Positions 9,666 to 22,175 of a stretch of 64,000 nt of DNA are shown one piece after another. The notes under the pieces are model-generated. The model did not search any database. It worked only from the letters and a program-made list of their open reading frames with translations, and was not told the origin of the DNA. A program made the translations under genes and the position numbers. Origin of the DNA: Pseudomonas sp. NC02 (lineage in GTDB: Bacteria; Pseudomonadota; Gammaproteobacteria; Pseudomonadales; Pseudomonadaceae). The stretch is taken from contig NZ_CP025624.1 in NCBI RefSeq assembly GCF_002874965.1, positions 1,860,001-1,924,000 on the forward strand, given 5' to 3'. Each line of letters opens with the position of its first letter. Within the stretch, counting starts at the first letter, position 1.

Positions 9666-11585
9666 ATGACCCTGCTCAAATTCAGCGATGTGTCCCTTGC
9701 TTTCGGCGCTATGCCGTTGTTGGACAAGGTGTCCTGGCAGATCGCCCGTGGTGAGCGGGTGTGCATCATCGGCCGCAACGGCACCGGCAAGTCCAGCATG
9801 ATGAAGCTGGTAAAAGGCGACCAGAAGCCCGATGACGGCTCTGTCTGGCGCGCCCCGGGCCTCAAGATTGGCGAATTGCCGCAAGAATTGCCGGTGGCCG
9901 ACGGACGGACAGTGTTCGACGTGGTTGCCGAAGGCCTCGACGGCGTGGGCGCACTGCTCGCCGAATACCATCACCTGGCGCAGAACTGCGTCACCGAAGC
10001 CGACCTGGACAAGCTGATGCACGTCCAGCAAGACCTCGAAGCCCGCGACGGCTGGCGCTTGCAGCAATTGGTCGACAGCACCCTGAGCCGCCTGCAACTG
10101 CCCGCCGACAAGACCCTCGCCGAATTGTCCGGCGGCTGGCGTCGCCGCGTCCTGCTGGCCCAGGCCCTGGTTTCCGAACCGGATCTGTTGCTGCTCGACG
10201 AACCGACCAACCACCTGGACATCGGCGCAATCGCCTGGCTTGAAGAAGCCCTCAAGGATTTCCAGGGCGCCGTGCTGTTCATCACGCACGACCGTTCCTT
10301 CCTGCAGAACCTGGCAACCCGCATCCTCGAACTGGACCGTGGCGGCCTGATCGACTGGAACGGCGACTACGCCAGTTTCCTGGTGCACAAGGAAGCCGCG
10401 CTGTCTGCGGAAGAAACCGCCAATGCCCTGTTCGATAAGAAGCTGGCCCAGGAAGAAGTCTGGATCCGCCAGGGCATCAAGGCCCGCCGCACCCGTAACG
10501 AAGGCCGCGTACGTGCCCTGAAAGCCCTGCGTGTCGAGCGCAGCGAGCGCCGTGAACGCACCGGCAAGGCCAATATCCAGCTGGACACCGCCGACAAGTC
10601 GGGCAAGCAAGTGATGGTGCTGGAAAACGTCAGCTTCCATCACCCGGACGGCCCGTTCCTGATCAAGGACTTCTCCATGGTCCTGCAGCGCGGCGACCGT
10701 ATCGGCCTGCTCGGCGCCAACGGTACCGGCAAGACCACCTTGCTCAAGCTGATGCTCAACGGCCTGCAACCCACCAGCGGTACCGTGGAAGAGGGCACGC
10801 GCATCGACGTGGCCTACTTCGACCAGTTGCGCCACCAGTTGGACCTGGAAAAAACCGTGATCGACAACGTCGCCGAAGGTCGCGACTTTATCGACATCGA
10901 CGGCCAGAGCCGCCACGTGCTGAGCTACCTGGGCGACTTCCTGTTCAGCCCGCAGCGTGCACGTACGCCGGTCAAGGCCTTGTCCGGTGGTGAGCGTGCG
11001 CGCCTGCTGCTGGCCAAGTTGTTCAGCAAGCCAGCCAACCTGCTGGTACTCGACGAACCGACCAACGACCTCGACGTGGAAACCCTGGAACTGCTGGAAG
11101 AGGTCCTGCTGACCTTCAACGGCACCGTGCTGATGGTCAGTCACGACCGGGCATTCCTCGATAACGTGGTCACCAGCACCCTGGTCTTCGAAGGTGAAGG
11201 CAAGGTGCGTGAATACGTCGGTGGTTACCAGGACTGGCTGCGCCAGGGCGGCTCGCCGCGCCTGCTGGGCGTGACCGAGAGCAAGTCCGGCAAGGCTGAC
11301 TTGACCTCGGCCGTGGTTGCTCCAGTGGCTGCTGCTCCGGCACCAGCCCAGGAAGCACCTGCTGCGAAGAAGAAGCTCAGCTACAAGCTGCAACGTGAGC
11401 TGGAAGCACTGCCGGGTGATATCGACGCCAAGGAACAGCAGATTGCTGCCGTTGAAGCTGAAATGGCTGACGCGGGTTTCTACCTGCGTCCAGCTGCAGA
11501 AACCGCCAAGGTGATTGCATCCCTCGAGCAGCTTAACAGCGAGCTTGAAGCCCTGGTTGAACGCTGGGCCGAGCTGGATGCCTGA
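9666..11585 (+). CDS. uup: ABC-F family ATPase Uup
   Basis: 639 residues with two ABC ATPase domains and no membrane segments. Walker A motifs are GRNGTGKSS (near 36) and GANGTGKTT (near 350), with LSGGWRRR and LSGGERARLL signatures and LLDEPTNHLD / VLDEPTNDLD Walker B motifs. The domains are joined by a charged ABC-F linker, and the end is an Ala/Pro-rich stretch plus a C-terminal coiled coil as in Uup. ABC-F proteins act at the ribosome; Uup is also linked to precise excision of transposons. The start at 9666 has TTTTGGAGA just upstream. Confidence 0.9.
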   Translation: MTLLKFSDVSLAFGAMPLLDKVSWQIARGERVCIIGRNGTGKSSMMKLVKGDQKPDDGSVWRAPGLKIGELPQELPVADGRTVFDVVAEGLDGVGALLAEYHHLAQNCVTEADLDKLMHVQQDLEARDGWRLQQLVDSTLSRLQLPADKTLAELSGGWRRRVLLAQALVSEPDLLLLDEPTNHLDIGAIAWLEEALKDFQGAVLFITHDRSFLQNLATRILELDRGGLIDWNGDYASFLVHKEAALSAEETANALFDKKLAQEEVWIRQGIKARRTRNEGRVRALKALRVERSERRERTGKANIQLDTADKSGKQVMVLENVSFHHPDGPFLIKDFSMVLQRGDRIGLLGANGTGKTTLLKLMLNGLQPTSGTVEEGTRIDVAYFDQLRHQLDLEKTVIDNVAEGRDFIDIDGQSRHVLSYLGDFLFSPQRARTPVKALSGGERARLLLAKLFSKPANLLVLDEPTNDLDVETLELLEEVLLTFNGTVLMVSHDRAFLDNVVTSTLVFEGEGKVREYVGGYQDWLRQGGSPRLLGVTESKSGKADLTSAVVAPVAAAPAPAQEAPAAKKKLSYKLQRELEALPGDIDAKEQQIAAVEAEMADAGFYLRPAAETAKVIASLEQLNSELEALVERWAELDA

Positions 11586-11601
11586 GTGATTCAAGCGCAA
11601 T

Positions 11602-11641
11602 AAAAAACCCGGCGCTCATTTGTATGAGCGCCGGGTTTTTT
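11602..11641. terminator. Rho-independent terminator after uup
   Basis: AAAAAACCCGGCGCTCAT / TTGT / ATGAGCGCCGGGTTTTTT, a strong symmetrical hairpin. Confidence 0.92.
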
Positions 11642-11660
11642 GTATGAAACGCGGTTCAGA

Positions 11661-11766
11661 TGTGGGAGCGGGCTTGCTCGCGAATGCGGTGTGTCAGTCC
11701 ATATATTTATCGACTGATCCACCGCTTTCGCGAGCAAGCCCGCTCCCACACAAGCCCGCTCCCACA
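11661..11766. repeat. REPIN (inverted REP pair) plus an extra partial arm
   Basis: A forward arm TGTGGGAGCGGGCTTGCTCG (11661 on) and an inverted arm ending at 11750 are separated by a less conserved spacer. A further 16 bases repeat the end of the inverted arm (CAAGCCCGCTCCCACA). It lies between the convergent uup and universal stress genes. Confidence 0.9.
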
Positions 11767-11783
11767 TTGGATTGCCGTTGGTC

Positions 11784-12221
11784 TTACGAGCTCTTGACCA
11801 GTTTCACGGCCAGCACATCGCAAGGTGCGCCGTGCAGCACGTCATTGGCGGTGGAGCCCAGCAGCAAGGCCAGGCCGTGACGGCCGTGGCTGCCGACCAC
11901 GATCAGGTCGCAACCTTGCTCCTTGGCCAGGTGGTGGATTTCCTGGCGCGGCTGGCCGTAGGTCAGGTGGCTCTGGTCTTTTTTCAGGGCAGGGTACTTG
12001 TTGATCAGCCGGTCAAGGCGTTCCTTGGCCTGGTCGAACTGCTGCTGTTGCAGTTGGGAAAGGTCCATCGGCACATCGCCGCCAAAGGCCATGGCCATCG
12101 GTTCGACGATATGCACCAGGGACAGCTTCACCGAGTCGCCTGCAAGGCCTACGGCCCGCTTGATCACGGGGTCGCATTCTTCGGTCAGGTCCACGGCGAC
12201 CAGAATATGTTCGTAGGGCAT
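11784..12221 (-). CDS. Universal stress protein, UspA family
   Basis: 145 residues, MPYEHILVAVDLTEECDPV..., a single Usp domain. The ATP-binding type pattern is visible as VVGSHGRHGLALLLGS near the C-terminus (G-x2-G-x9-G-S spacing), so it probably binds ATP. Cytoplasmic; the role of this paralogue is unknown beyond general stress survival. The start at 12221 is chosen because GGAGGACTCCTC precedes it; the in-frame extension upstream has no support. Located as in other pseudomonads, between uup and fadBA. Confidence 0.88.
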   Translation of the reverse strand: MPYEHILVAVDLTEECDPVIKRAVGLAGDSVKLSLVHIVEPMAMAFGGDVPMDLSQLQQQQFDQAKERLDRLINKYPALKKDQSHLTYGQPRQEIHHLAKEQGCDLIVVGSHGRHGLALLLGSTANDVLHGAPCDVLAVKLVKSS

Positions 12222-12325
12222 GAGGAGTCCTCCAAGGGAAAGCGATAAGTTCAGTATGGCTGGTTTCAAGCGGATGGGGTTGCGTCAGGTCAAATCCGCT
12301 CATCAAGAAATTCGGGAGTACACAT

Positions 12326-12763
12326 ATGACGGTCTGGATAGTGGTGTCAATCCTTGCGCTGGTTTTAAGCCCCCTGGCGTGGCTGCGTCCTTCGCGCCAT
12401 TCGAGCGGGCGCATGGCTTTGCGCATGGAGGCGCGGCGCATTGGCCTGGCCATGCAACTGACGCCCCAGGAATGGCCACACTGGCTCAAGCACGAGCCGC
12501 CAAGCCCGTGTGCCCAGTATCACCGGCCACGGCGTGGCACCACGCGGGTGACCTGGAGTTACTGGCAGTTGGAGCCGGGGGTTTGGGTCAATCAGTGGCA
12601 GGAAACCTGCGTCGATGAAAAGTTGTTGCCACATTTTGCGACGCTGCCGGCAAACGTCTACAAAGTCGAAGCCGACAAGCAAATGATCACCCTGTACTGG
12701 GGCGAGAAGGGCGAGTTGAGCGTGTTGCAGGACATTGACGCGGTGCTCAAGGCGCTGGCCTGA
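12326..12763 (+). CDS. Conserved hypothetical protein with N-terminal membrane anchor
   Basis: 145 residues. Residues 1-20 (MTVWIVVSILALVLSPLAWL) form one membrane segment or uncleaved signal, followed by a basic, Trp-rich soluble part (WPHWLKHE, VTWSYWQLEPGVWVNQW). I recognise no domain. Its position between usp and fadB is conserved in pseudomonads as far as I recall. The start at 12326 is preceded by GGGAG (12312-12316). Confidence 0.65.
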   Translation: MTVWIVVSILALVLSPLAWLRPSRHSSGRMALRMEARRIGLAMQLTPQEWPHWLKHEPPSPCAQYHRPRRGTTRVTWSYWQLEPGVWVNQWQETCVDEKLLPHFATLPANVYKVEADKQMITLYWGEKGELSVLQDIDAVLKALA

Positions 12764-13215
12764 GATTCCTGCGGGCATTAAAAAGCCCGAAAGCATCATC
12801 GGGCTGGAGTTGGCCAGGCAGGCCGGTAATTCGTTTTCAGTGCCGCTAGCCTAGCCGCATATTTGGTTCTGTACAGCCCTTTAAATCAAAATTCACATTA
12901 TTGATTTCGCGAATGATTAAACATTGGCGGGGCGATGCCGGCTGCCCCGGGTTCTGAAATGACTGAAAAGTCGCGTTTTTGCGGCCCTTTCGAGCGATTG
13001 ACAATTCGTCGGATTTGGCTGAAGGTGACGTACCCAAATCAAACGGGCGTATGAATTGAGCGTTTGTCTTTCAGACCGTTCGTACAGAATCCCGACTATC
13101 GCGTTGGCGGGTGTGCCTGGCAAATTGGCGTTAGCATCGACGGTAACGTCAGTGCCTACGCTGAATCCTGCGTCCGACGTGTACTGTTCAGCTTCCATAT
13201 CGTGGAGATCAGTTG
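12764..13215. other. Intergenic region upstream of fadB
   Basis: 452 bp without a supported gene. It holds a hairpin AGCCCGA / AAGCATCA / TCGGGCT (12784-12105 in stem order 12784-12790 and 12799-12805) without a T-run on the plus strand, and a PsrA-like site at 13040-13053 listed separately. A small reverse ORF here has no ribosome-binding site and is ignored. Confidence 0.6.
13040..13053. promoter_or_regulatory. Candidate PsrA operator upstream of fadB
   Basis: CAAAC-GGGC-GTATG differs by one base from the PsrA pattern (G/C)AAAC-N2-4-GTTT(G/C). PsrA is known to repress the fadBA-type beta-oxidation operon in P. aeruginosa. A second GTTTG lies at 13062-13066. Confidence 0.45.
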
Positions 13216-16568
<3,353 letters not shown>

Positions 16569-16586
16569 ACGTTTCGTTGACGGAAG

Positions 16587-16617
16587 CCGGGGCCCAGTGC
16601 CCCGGTTTTTGTTTTTT
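16587..16617 (+). terminator. Terminator of the fadBA operon
   Basis: CCGGGGC / CCAGT / GCCCCGG followed by TTTTTGTTTTTT. Confidence 0.93.
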
Positions 16618-16665
16618 GGAATTTTTTATATTTTTTTTTAACAAATTTTGTAAGAGGGCCAGAGC

Positions 16666-16902
16666 ATGAAAGTCGAACCAGGGCTCTACCAGCATTATAA
16701 AGGTCCGCAGTACCGCGTTTTTAATGTGGCGCGGCATTCCGAGACCGAAGAGGAAGTGGTGTTTTACCAAGCACTGTATGGCGATTACGGCTTTTGGGTG
16801 CGTCCCTTGAGCATGTTCCTTGAGACCGTCGAAGTTGACGGCGAACAGGTCCCGCGCTTTGCTTTGATGCAGGCCGAACCCAGCCTTTTTTCCGTGCAAT
16901 AA
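16666..16902 (+). CDS. DUF1653 domain protein
   Basis: 78 residues, MKVEPGLYQHYKGPQYRVFNVARHSETEE..., typical of DUF1653: the GxYxHYKG start, YRV, VFYQALYGDYGFWVRPLSMF and a closing FxL strand. The function is unknown. It follows an unusually T/A-rich stretch (16613-16650) and lies between fadA and topA. Confidence 0.85.
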   Translation: MKVEPGLYQHYKGPQYRVFNVARHSETEEEVVFYQALYGDYGFWVRPLSMFLETVEVDGEQVPRFALMQAEPSLFSVQ

Positions 16903-17016
16903 AGGCAGGCCGCGCAGAATGCTGCGCTTGACCTCACCTTGTTGCCACTATATATAGCGTTGCCGCGTCAGGCGCCAACCGCCTTTCACTTCTCGAATTC
17001 AGGAATTTTCCGATCC

Positions 17017-19638
17017 ATGGGCAAATCGCTGGTCATTGTGGAATCCCCGGCTAAGGCCAAGACCATCAACAAGTACTTGGGTAACGAGTACGTGGTGAAG
17101 TCGAGTATCGGCCATATCCGAGACCTGCCCACCAGCGGTTCGGCTAGCGCCAGCAAGGAGCCTGCCGCCAAGCGCGGCAAGGCGGCTGCGGGCGAAGGTC
17201 CGGTGCTCACGCCTAAAGAGAAAGCGCGCAAGCAGCTGGTCTCGCGCATGGGTGTCGATCCCGATCATGGCTGGAAAGCCAAGTACGAGATCCTCCCGGG
17301 CAAGGAAAAGGTCATCGAAGAGCTGCGCCGGCTCGCCAAGGATGCTGACACCATCTATCTCGCAACCGACTTGGACCGCGAAGGGGAGGCTATTGCCTGG
17401 CACCTGCGGGAAGCCATCGGGGGCGACGACAGCCGCTACAAGCGCGTGGTGTTCAACGAAATTACCAAGAAGGCGATCCAGGAAGCCTTCTCCAAGCCGG
17501 GCGAACTGGACATTGACCGCGTCAATGCCCAGCAGGCCCGTCGCTTCCTCGACCGCGTCGTGGGTTACATGGTCTCGCCGCTGCTGTGGGCGAAAATCGC
17601 TCGTGGCCTGTCCGCCGGCCGTGTGCAGTCTGTGGCGGTAAAGCTGGTGGTGGAGCGTGAACGCGAGATTCGTGCGTTCAACCCCGAAGAATACTGGGAA
17701 GTGCACGCTGACCTGGGCACTGCCAAGGGCAACAACGTGCGCTTTGAAGTGGCCCGCGAGAAAGGCGAGGCCTTCAAGCCGCTCAACGAAGCCCAGGCCA
17801 TGGCCGCGCTGGAGAAGCTCAAGGCTTCCAGCTACAGCATCGTCAAGCGTGAAGACAAGCCCACCAGCAGCAAGCCGTCGGCGCCGTTCATCACCTCCAC
17901 CCTGCAACAGGCTGCGAGCAACCGCCTGGGCTTCGGGGTGAAGAAGACCATGATGATGGCCCAGCGCCTGTATGAAGCGGGCTACATCACGTATATGCGT
18001 ACCGACTCCACCAACCTGTCGCAAGACGCGGTGGCGATGGCGCGCACTTATATTGAAAGCGAATTCGGCAAGAAGTACCTGCCGGAGAAGCCGAACGTCT
18101 ATAGCAGCAAGGAAGGCGCACAAGAGGCTCACGAAGCGATTCGTCCCTCCGACGCCAATACCGAGCCAAGCAAGCTGAGCGGCATGGAGCGCGACGCTGA
18201 GCGCCTCTACGAGCTGATCTGGCGCCAGTTCCTGGCTTGCCAGATGCTGCCGGCGCAATACCTGTCGACGACTGTCAGCGTGGGTGCTGGTGACTTCGAG
18301 CTGCGTGCCAAGGGCCGTATCCTCAAGTTCGACGGTTACACCCGCGTGATGCCGCAAATCGCCAAGCCGGGCGACGACGATGTACTGCCGGACATGGCGC
18401 AGGGCGATGTGTTGAAGCTGATCAAGCTCGACCCGTCCCAGCACTTCACCAAGCCGCCGGCGCGTTACTCGGAAGCGAGTCTGGTCAAGGAGATGGAAAA
18501 ACGCGGTATCGGTCGTCCTTCGACCTATGCGGCGATCATCTCCACCATCCAGGACCGCGGCTACGTGGCCTTGCACAACCGTCGTTTCTACTCGGAAAAG
18601 ATGGGTGACATCGTCACCGAGCGCCTGTCCGAGAGTTTCTCCAACCTGATGGACTACGGCTTCACCGCCGGCATGGAAGAGAACCTCGATGACGTGGCCC
18701 AGGGCGAACGCGACTGGAAAAACGTGCTCGACGAGTTCTACGGCGACTTCAAGAAGAAACTTGAAGTAGCAGAAAGCGCCGAGAACGGCATGCGGGCCAA
18801 CCAGCCGGTGATGACGGACATTCCGTGCCTCACTTGCGGCCGCCCGATGCAGATTCGTACCGCCTCCACCGGTGTGTTCCTCGGTTGCTCGGGTTACAGC
18901 CTGCCGCCGAAAGAGCGCTGCAAGGCCACCGTCAACCTGGTGCCGGGCGATGAAATCGCGGCCGATGACGAGGGTGAATCCGAGTCGCTGGTATTGCGTG
19001 GCAAGCACCGTTGCCCGATCTGCAGCACGGCAATGGATGCCTACCTGCTGGACGAGAAGCACAAGCTGCACATCTGCGGTAACAACCCGGATTGCAACGG
19101 CTACGAGATCGAAGAAGGCACTTACCGCATCAAGGGCTACGAAGGCCCGAGCCTGGAATGCGACAAGTGCGGCAGCGAGATGCAGCTCAAGACCGGCCGT
19201 TTCGGCAAGTTCTTCGGTTGCACCAATCCGACGTGCAAGAACACCCGCAAACTGCTGAAAAGCGGTGACGCGGCGCCGCCGAAGATGGACCCGGTGAAGA
19301 TGCCTGAGCTCAAGTGCGAGAAGGTCAACGACACCTACATCCTGCGTGATGGTGCTTCGGGGCTGTTCCTGGCTGCCAGCCAGTTCCCGAAAAACCGTGA
19401 GACCCGTGCACCGCTGGTGATGGAGATCGTGCCCCACAAGGACGAGATCGATCCGAAGTACCACTTCCTCTGTGAAGCGCCGAAGAAGGACCCGGACGGT
19501 CGCCCGTCCGTAATCCGCTACAGCCGCAAGACCAAGGAGCAGTACGTGCAGACCGAAGTGGAAGGCAAGCCTACCGGCTGGAAAGCGTTCTACGACGGTG
19601 GCAAGTGGAAGGTCGAGGACAAGCGCCAGGGCGCTTGA
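17017..19638 (+). CDS. topA: DNA topoisomerase I
   Basis: 873 residues. The Toprim domain begins [20 protein letters not shown] and has [14 protein letters not shown]; the catalytic Tyr is near residue 326 in [14 protein letters not shown]. Three C-terminal zinc-ribbon-like modules follow (CLTCGRPM...C, CPICSTAM...C, CDKCGSEM...C). It relaxes negative supercoils by passing a strand through a single-strand break. The frame is open 26 codons further up, but the conserved start is at 17017. Confidence 0.97.
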   Translation: MGKSLVIVESPAKAKTINKYLGNEYVVKSSIGHIRDLPTSGSASASKEPAAKRGKAAAGEGPVLTPKEKARKQLVSRMGVDPDHGWKAKYEILPGKEKVIEELRRLAKDADTIYLATDLDREGEAIAWHLREAIGGDDSRYKRVVFNEITKKAIQEAFSKPGELDIDRVNAQQARRFLDRVVGYMVSPLLWAKIARGLSAGRVQSVAVKLVVEREREIRAFNPEEYWEVHADLGTAKGNNVRFEVAREKGEAFKPLNEAQAMAALEKLKASSYSIVKREDKPTSSKPSAPFITSTLQQAASNRLGFGVKKTMMMAQRLYEAGYITYMRTDSTNLSQDAVAMARTYIESEFGKKYLPEKPNVYSSKEGAQEAHEAIRPSDANTEPSKLSGMERDAERLYELIWRQFLACQMLPAQYLSTTVSVGAGDFELRAKGRILKFDGYTRVMPQIAKPGDDDVLPDMAQGDVLKLIKLDPSQHFTKPPARYSEASLVKEMEKRGIGRPSTYAAIISTIQDRGYVALHNRRFYSEKMGDIVTERLSESFSNLMDYGFTAGMEENLDDVAQGERDWKNVLDEFYGDFKKKLEVAESAENGMRANQPVMTDIPCLTCGRPMQIRTASTGVFLGCSGYSLPPKERCKATVNLVPGDEIAADDEGESESLVLRGKHRCPICSTAMDAYLLDEKHKLHICGNNPDCNGYEIEEGTYRIKGYEGPSLECDKCGSEMQLKTGRFGKFFGCTNPTCKNTRKLLKSGDAAPPKMDPVKMPELKCEKVNDTYILRDGASGLFLAASQFPKNRETRAPLVMEIVPHKDEIDPKYHFLCEAPKKDPDGRPSVIRYSRKTKEQYVQTEVEGKPTGWKAFYDGGKWKVEDKRQGA

Positions 19639-19657
19639 TACGATCAGCTACATGCAC

Positions 19658-19687
19658 AAAGGCCGCCTTGATAGGCGGCCTTTTTTT
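19658..19687 (+). terminator. Terminator after topA
   Basis: AAAGGCCGCCT / TGAT / AGGCGGCCTTTTTTT, a perfect stem followed by a T-run. Confidence 0.92.
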
Positions 19688-19764
19688 GCGCTTGCAGTGG
19701 CCTTGGCTGATCCGTGACACTGTTCAGCCAGCATCACGCTTTATTCGTTGTGGAGACTGCCTTC

Positions 19765-20286
19765 ATGGCCAACGAACTCTATACCCGTACCAACCAGAAA
19801 ATTTACTTCGCGGGTTTGTCCCTGGAAGCCCTTGGCCGTGCCGAGGAAGGAAAGGAGATGAACGCTATCGCGCTGGTACAGGCCGGGCGTGAAGCCGCGC
19901 TGTTCCACCTGTATGGCGCCTTGCTTGGCTTATGCCATGAGATCGCCGGGTTCTACCGTCTGCCGCAGGCCGGCTCGCCGCGTGCGGAAATGATCATCCA
20001 CCGGGATGTGCTGGAGTCCATGGCCATCCCGGAGTTGGCCGAACTGGTGGAGATGGCGCAAAGCCCGGACAGTTGGCTGGCGCGCTTGCTGGTAGCCCAC
20101 GCGGAGATGTTCCAACCGCCACGGGTGAAGCACACGCCCAAAGGCGATGTGACCCAGCCGCTGATCGTGGCCGTAAGCCTGGACGAAGAAGGACCCGAGC
20201 CGTTGAGCCGGGAAGAGCTGGAAAGCTGGCGGCAGGAGCTGAAGAAGTTGGCCATTCGGTTTCGGGATGGATTGAACGAGTGCTGA
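19765..20286 (+). CDS. DUF6586-like conserved hypothetical protein
   Basis: 173 residues, mostly helical, MANELYTRTNQKIYFAGLSL..., no signal or membrane segment. It resembles the Pseudomonas family annotated DUF6586; function unknown. Found between topA and the sulA-lexA block as in other pseudomonads. The start at 19765 is preferred over an upstream frame extension because the conserved sequence begins there. Confidence 0.75.
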   Translation: MANELYTRTNQKIYFAGLSLEALGRAEEGKEMNAIALVQAGREAALFHLYGALLGLCHEIAGFYRLPQAGSPRAEMIIHRDVLESMAIPELAELVEMAQSPDSWLARLLVAHAEMFQPPRVKHTPKGDVTQPLIVAVSLDEEGPEPLSREELESWRQELKKLAIRFRDGLNEC

Positions 20287-20313
20287 AGGCTTTTCGCTGA
20301 CAACTACCGCTCT

Positions 20314-20433
20314 TGTGGCGAGGGAGCTTGCTCCCGCTGGGTTGCGAAGCAGCCCCAAGGCTTTTCAGGCCTGGCAGTGTCAGCTGTCGGAGGGCCGCGG
20401 CTCAGCCCAATGCGGGCAAGCCCGCTCGCCACA
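20314..20433. repeat. REPIN, GTGGCGAGGGAGC variant
   Basis: A forward arm TGTGGCGAGGGAGCTTGCTC and an inverted arm ending GCAAGCCCGCTCGCCACA flank a GC-rich spacer. The forward arm is of the same subtype as the cluster upstream of pdxB. Confidence 0.8.
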
Positions 20434-20474
20434 AGACTGATATAATGCCGGCCTTTCGTGGAGAACAGACTTTT

Positions 20475-20708
20475 ATGCCAACGTCCTTTCTGGAAATTGT
20501 TGAGTTGCCCGACGGCCGAATCGAGCTGCGCCGGGCTGAGGACGAGGGTTCTCTGGTGATCTTGGATTTTTCCGAGGACGCAAAAGCGTTCCTGCAGGGC
20601 CAGCACGTGGAAGTGGCAAAAGCCATGTTGAGCGTAGGTGTGCAGATGGCGGGGCGCCTGGCTGAAGGCGAACCGGAAAAGGAAGACGGCCCGCGGATTC
20701 TTCACTGA
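20475..20708 (+). CDS. Small conserved hypothetical protein
   Basis: 77 residues, MPTSFLEIVELPDGRIELRR..., acidic, one beta-rich N-terminal half then a helix (DAKAFLQGQHVEVAKAMLS). No domain I can name. It is a conserved neighbour of lexA-sulA in Pseudomonas, here convergent with sulA. Confidence 0.7.
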   Translation: MPTSFLEIVELPDGRIELRRAEDEGSLVILDFSEDAKAFLQGQHVEVAKAMLSVGVQMAGRLAEGEPEKEDGPRILH

Positions 20709-20820
20709 GTCCGTCTGTCGACTTTTTTACAGGCTTCAATTGTGCAGATCGGCTTCTCAATTCTGAAGAAGCCTCGCGTCATGGCGGATCCTGACAGCTG
20801 TCAGTTACCCGCGTATCGTT

Positions 20821-21294
20821 TTATCCCAACCGAATGTTCAAGCTTTGCGCATCACCTGTGCGGGCGGCGCTGATCAGTTGCTGCCTGGCCGCTGTGGTCA
20901 GCGGGTTCAGCCAGCTGACCACCGTATGGCTACGGCCCAGGCGCAAGGCTTCGCAGGTCAACTGCTGGGCGCTTTGAGCACCACGGGGTTGCAGCAACAG
21001 GATGCGTTCGCGGTTCAGGCCGGCATCCCGCAACCAGGCCTGGGTCAGGCTGGATGGCGGGGCGATCAGCGTCAACCAGCGGGCGTCCTGTTCCTCGCTC
21101 AGTTCGCGAAGGATCGGCGCCAACAGGCTCAGGCAGTTCCCGGCAGCACCGCGCAACGACAGTTCACTGAACGCCTCGGGTTCGGCGCTCCAGGGCGCTT
21201 CGACCACTTCCTTGAGGATGGGCGCAAGGGGCTGGGCCATAAAGGCCTCAAACAGCGACAGTTGAGTGTGTTGTGGGGTCTGTAGGAACTGCAT
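20821..21294 (-). CDS. sulA: SOS-induced cell division inhibitor SulA
   Basis: 157 residues. The C-terminal two thirds match the SulA fold: LTLIAPPSSLTQAWLRDAGLNRERILLLQ and a closing SARTGDAQSLNIRLG. SulA binds FtsZ and blocks its polymerisation during DNA damage. It starts 10 bp after the lexA stop, so it is co-transcribed with lexA from the two LexA boxes upstream of lexA, the usual Pseudomonas arrangement. Confidence 0.88.
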   Translation of the reverse strand: MQFLQTPQHTQLSLFEAFMAQPLAPILKEVVEAPWSAEPEAFSELSLRGAAGNCLSLLAPILRELSEEQDARWLTLIAPPSSLTQAWLRDAGLNRERILLLQPRGAQSAQQLTCEALRLGRSHTVVSWLNPLTTAARQQLISAARTGDAQSLNIRLG

Positions 21295-21304
21295 GATGCC
21301 TCCG

Positions 21305-21913
21305 TTAGCGGCGAATAACGCCGACGCTCAAGCCTTCAATCACCAGGTCCTGATCCTTCAGGTTCACCTCAATCGGCGCGAATTCGGGGTTCTCGGCCAG
21401 GAGCCAGACCTTGCTGCCTTCGCGCTTGAAGCGTTTGACCGTCACTTCATCGCCGATACGGGCGACGACGATCTGGCCATTGCGAGCTTCACGTGTGGTG
21501 TGGACGGCCAGCAGGTCGCCGTCGAAAATGCCCACGTCCTTCATGCTCATGCCATGGACCCGCAACAGGTAGTCGGCACGGGGATGGAAGAAGGTCGGGT
21601 TGATGTTGCAGGATTCCTCGACGTGCTGTTGCGCCAGGATCGGCGCACCGGCAGCGACCCGGCCGATGATCGGCAGTGTCGACTCGTCGGCCTTGGCTTC
21701 GAAGCCAGGGATGCGAATACCGCGTGAAGCACCCGGGGTCATCTCGATCGCGCCTTTGCGGGCGAGGGCCTTGAGGTGTTCTTCAGCGGCGTTGGGTGAC
21801 TTGAATCCCAGTTCCAGCGCAATTTCCGCCCGGGTCGGCGGGTAGCCGTTGTCATCGAGGCAGCGCTTGATAAAAGCCAGAATCTCAGCTTGGCGTGGCG
21901 TCAGTTTTAGCAT
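21305..21913 (-). CDS. lexA: LexA repressor
   Basis: 202 residues. The N-terminal winged helix has [24 protein letters not shown] split across residues 27-50, and the C-terminal S24 domain carries self-cleavage at Ala88-Gly89 (GRVAAGAP) with Ser123 and Lys160 as the catalytic dyad. It represses SOS genes until RecA stimulates its cleavage. In this window it should act on its own operon with sulA and on the bacteriocin promoter at 55758-55786. Confidence 0.97.
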   Translation of the reverse strand: MLKLTPRQAEILAFIKRCLDDNGYPPTRAEIALELGFKSPNAAEEHLKALARKGAIEMTPGASRGIRIPGFEAKADESTLPIIGRVAAGAPILAQQHVEESCNINPTFFHPRADYLLRVHGMSMKDVGIFDGDLLAVHTTREARNGQIVVARIGDEVTVKRFKREGSKVWLLAENPEFAPIEVNLKDQDLVIEGLSVGVIRR

Positions 21914-21923
21914 GTTGATCGCT

Positions 21924-21939
21924 CTGTCTTTTTATACAG
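21924..21939. promoter_or_regulatory. LexA (SOS) box 1 upstream of lexA
   Basis: CTGT-CTTTTTAT-ACAG fits CTGT-N8-ACAG exactly. It lies 11 bp upstream of the lexA start. Confidence 0.9.
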
Positions 21940-21942
21940 TGA

Positions 21943-21958
21943 CTGGGATTATATACAG
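21943..21958. promoter_or_regulatory. LexA (SOS) box 2 upstream of lexA
   Basis: CTGG-GATTATAT-ACAG has one mismatch to CTGT-N8-ACAG and lies three bases from box 1, the double-box autoregulation seen for lexA in gamma-proteobacteria. Confidence 0.85.
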
Positions 21959-22116
21959 TGGACTGCGCTTGGCAATCACCGTTTTCAGTCACTCCGCTGG
22001 ACGGTCATTTATCACCTGTCCTACACACTGGAGACAGCGCTGCCTACAGACCTTGGCGAATGTGATTAAATGGCCATGAAATAGCTGACCGGCCAGCCGC
22101 AAACCGACCTGCAGGC

Positions 22117-22145
22117 TTGACAAGACATAGCTTGAAACGTATGTT
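22117..22145 (+). promoter_or_regulatory. psrA promoter
   Basis: A perfect -35 TTGACA (22117-22122), a 17-bp spacer and -10 TATGTT (22140-22145). The -10 lies inside the first PsrA operator, so PsrA binding would block RNA polymerase. Confidence 0.65.
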
Positions 22146-22160
22146 TCAAACAAGTGTTTG
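22134..22160. promoter_or_regulatory. Two overlapping PsrA operators upstream of psrA
   Basis: GAAAC-GTAT-GTTTC (22134-22147) and CAAAC-AAGT-GTTTG (22147-22160) both fit the PsrA consensus (G/C)AAAC-N4-GTTT(G/C) exactly and share base 22147. Confidence 0.8.
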
Positions 22161-22175
22161 TCAGGCGGAGTAGCC

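Noticed and set aside
11661..11766. CRISPR-like repeats
   Set aside because: REP repeats are palindromic, dispersed over the window and not arranged with uniform spacers; there are no cas genes.
12779..12805. Terminator after the gene at 12326
   Set aside because: The hairpin AGCCCGA...TCGGGCT is real but has the A-run before it and no T-run after it on the plus strand, so it would only end reverse transcription, and no reverse gene lies to the right.
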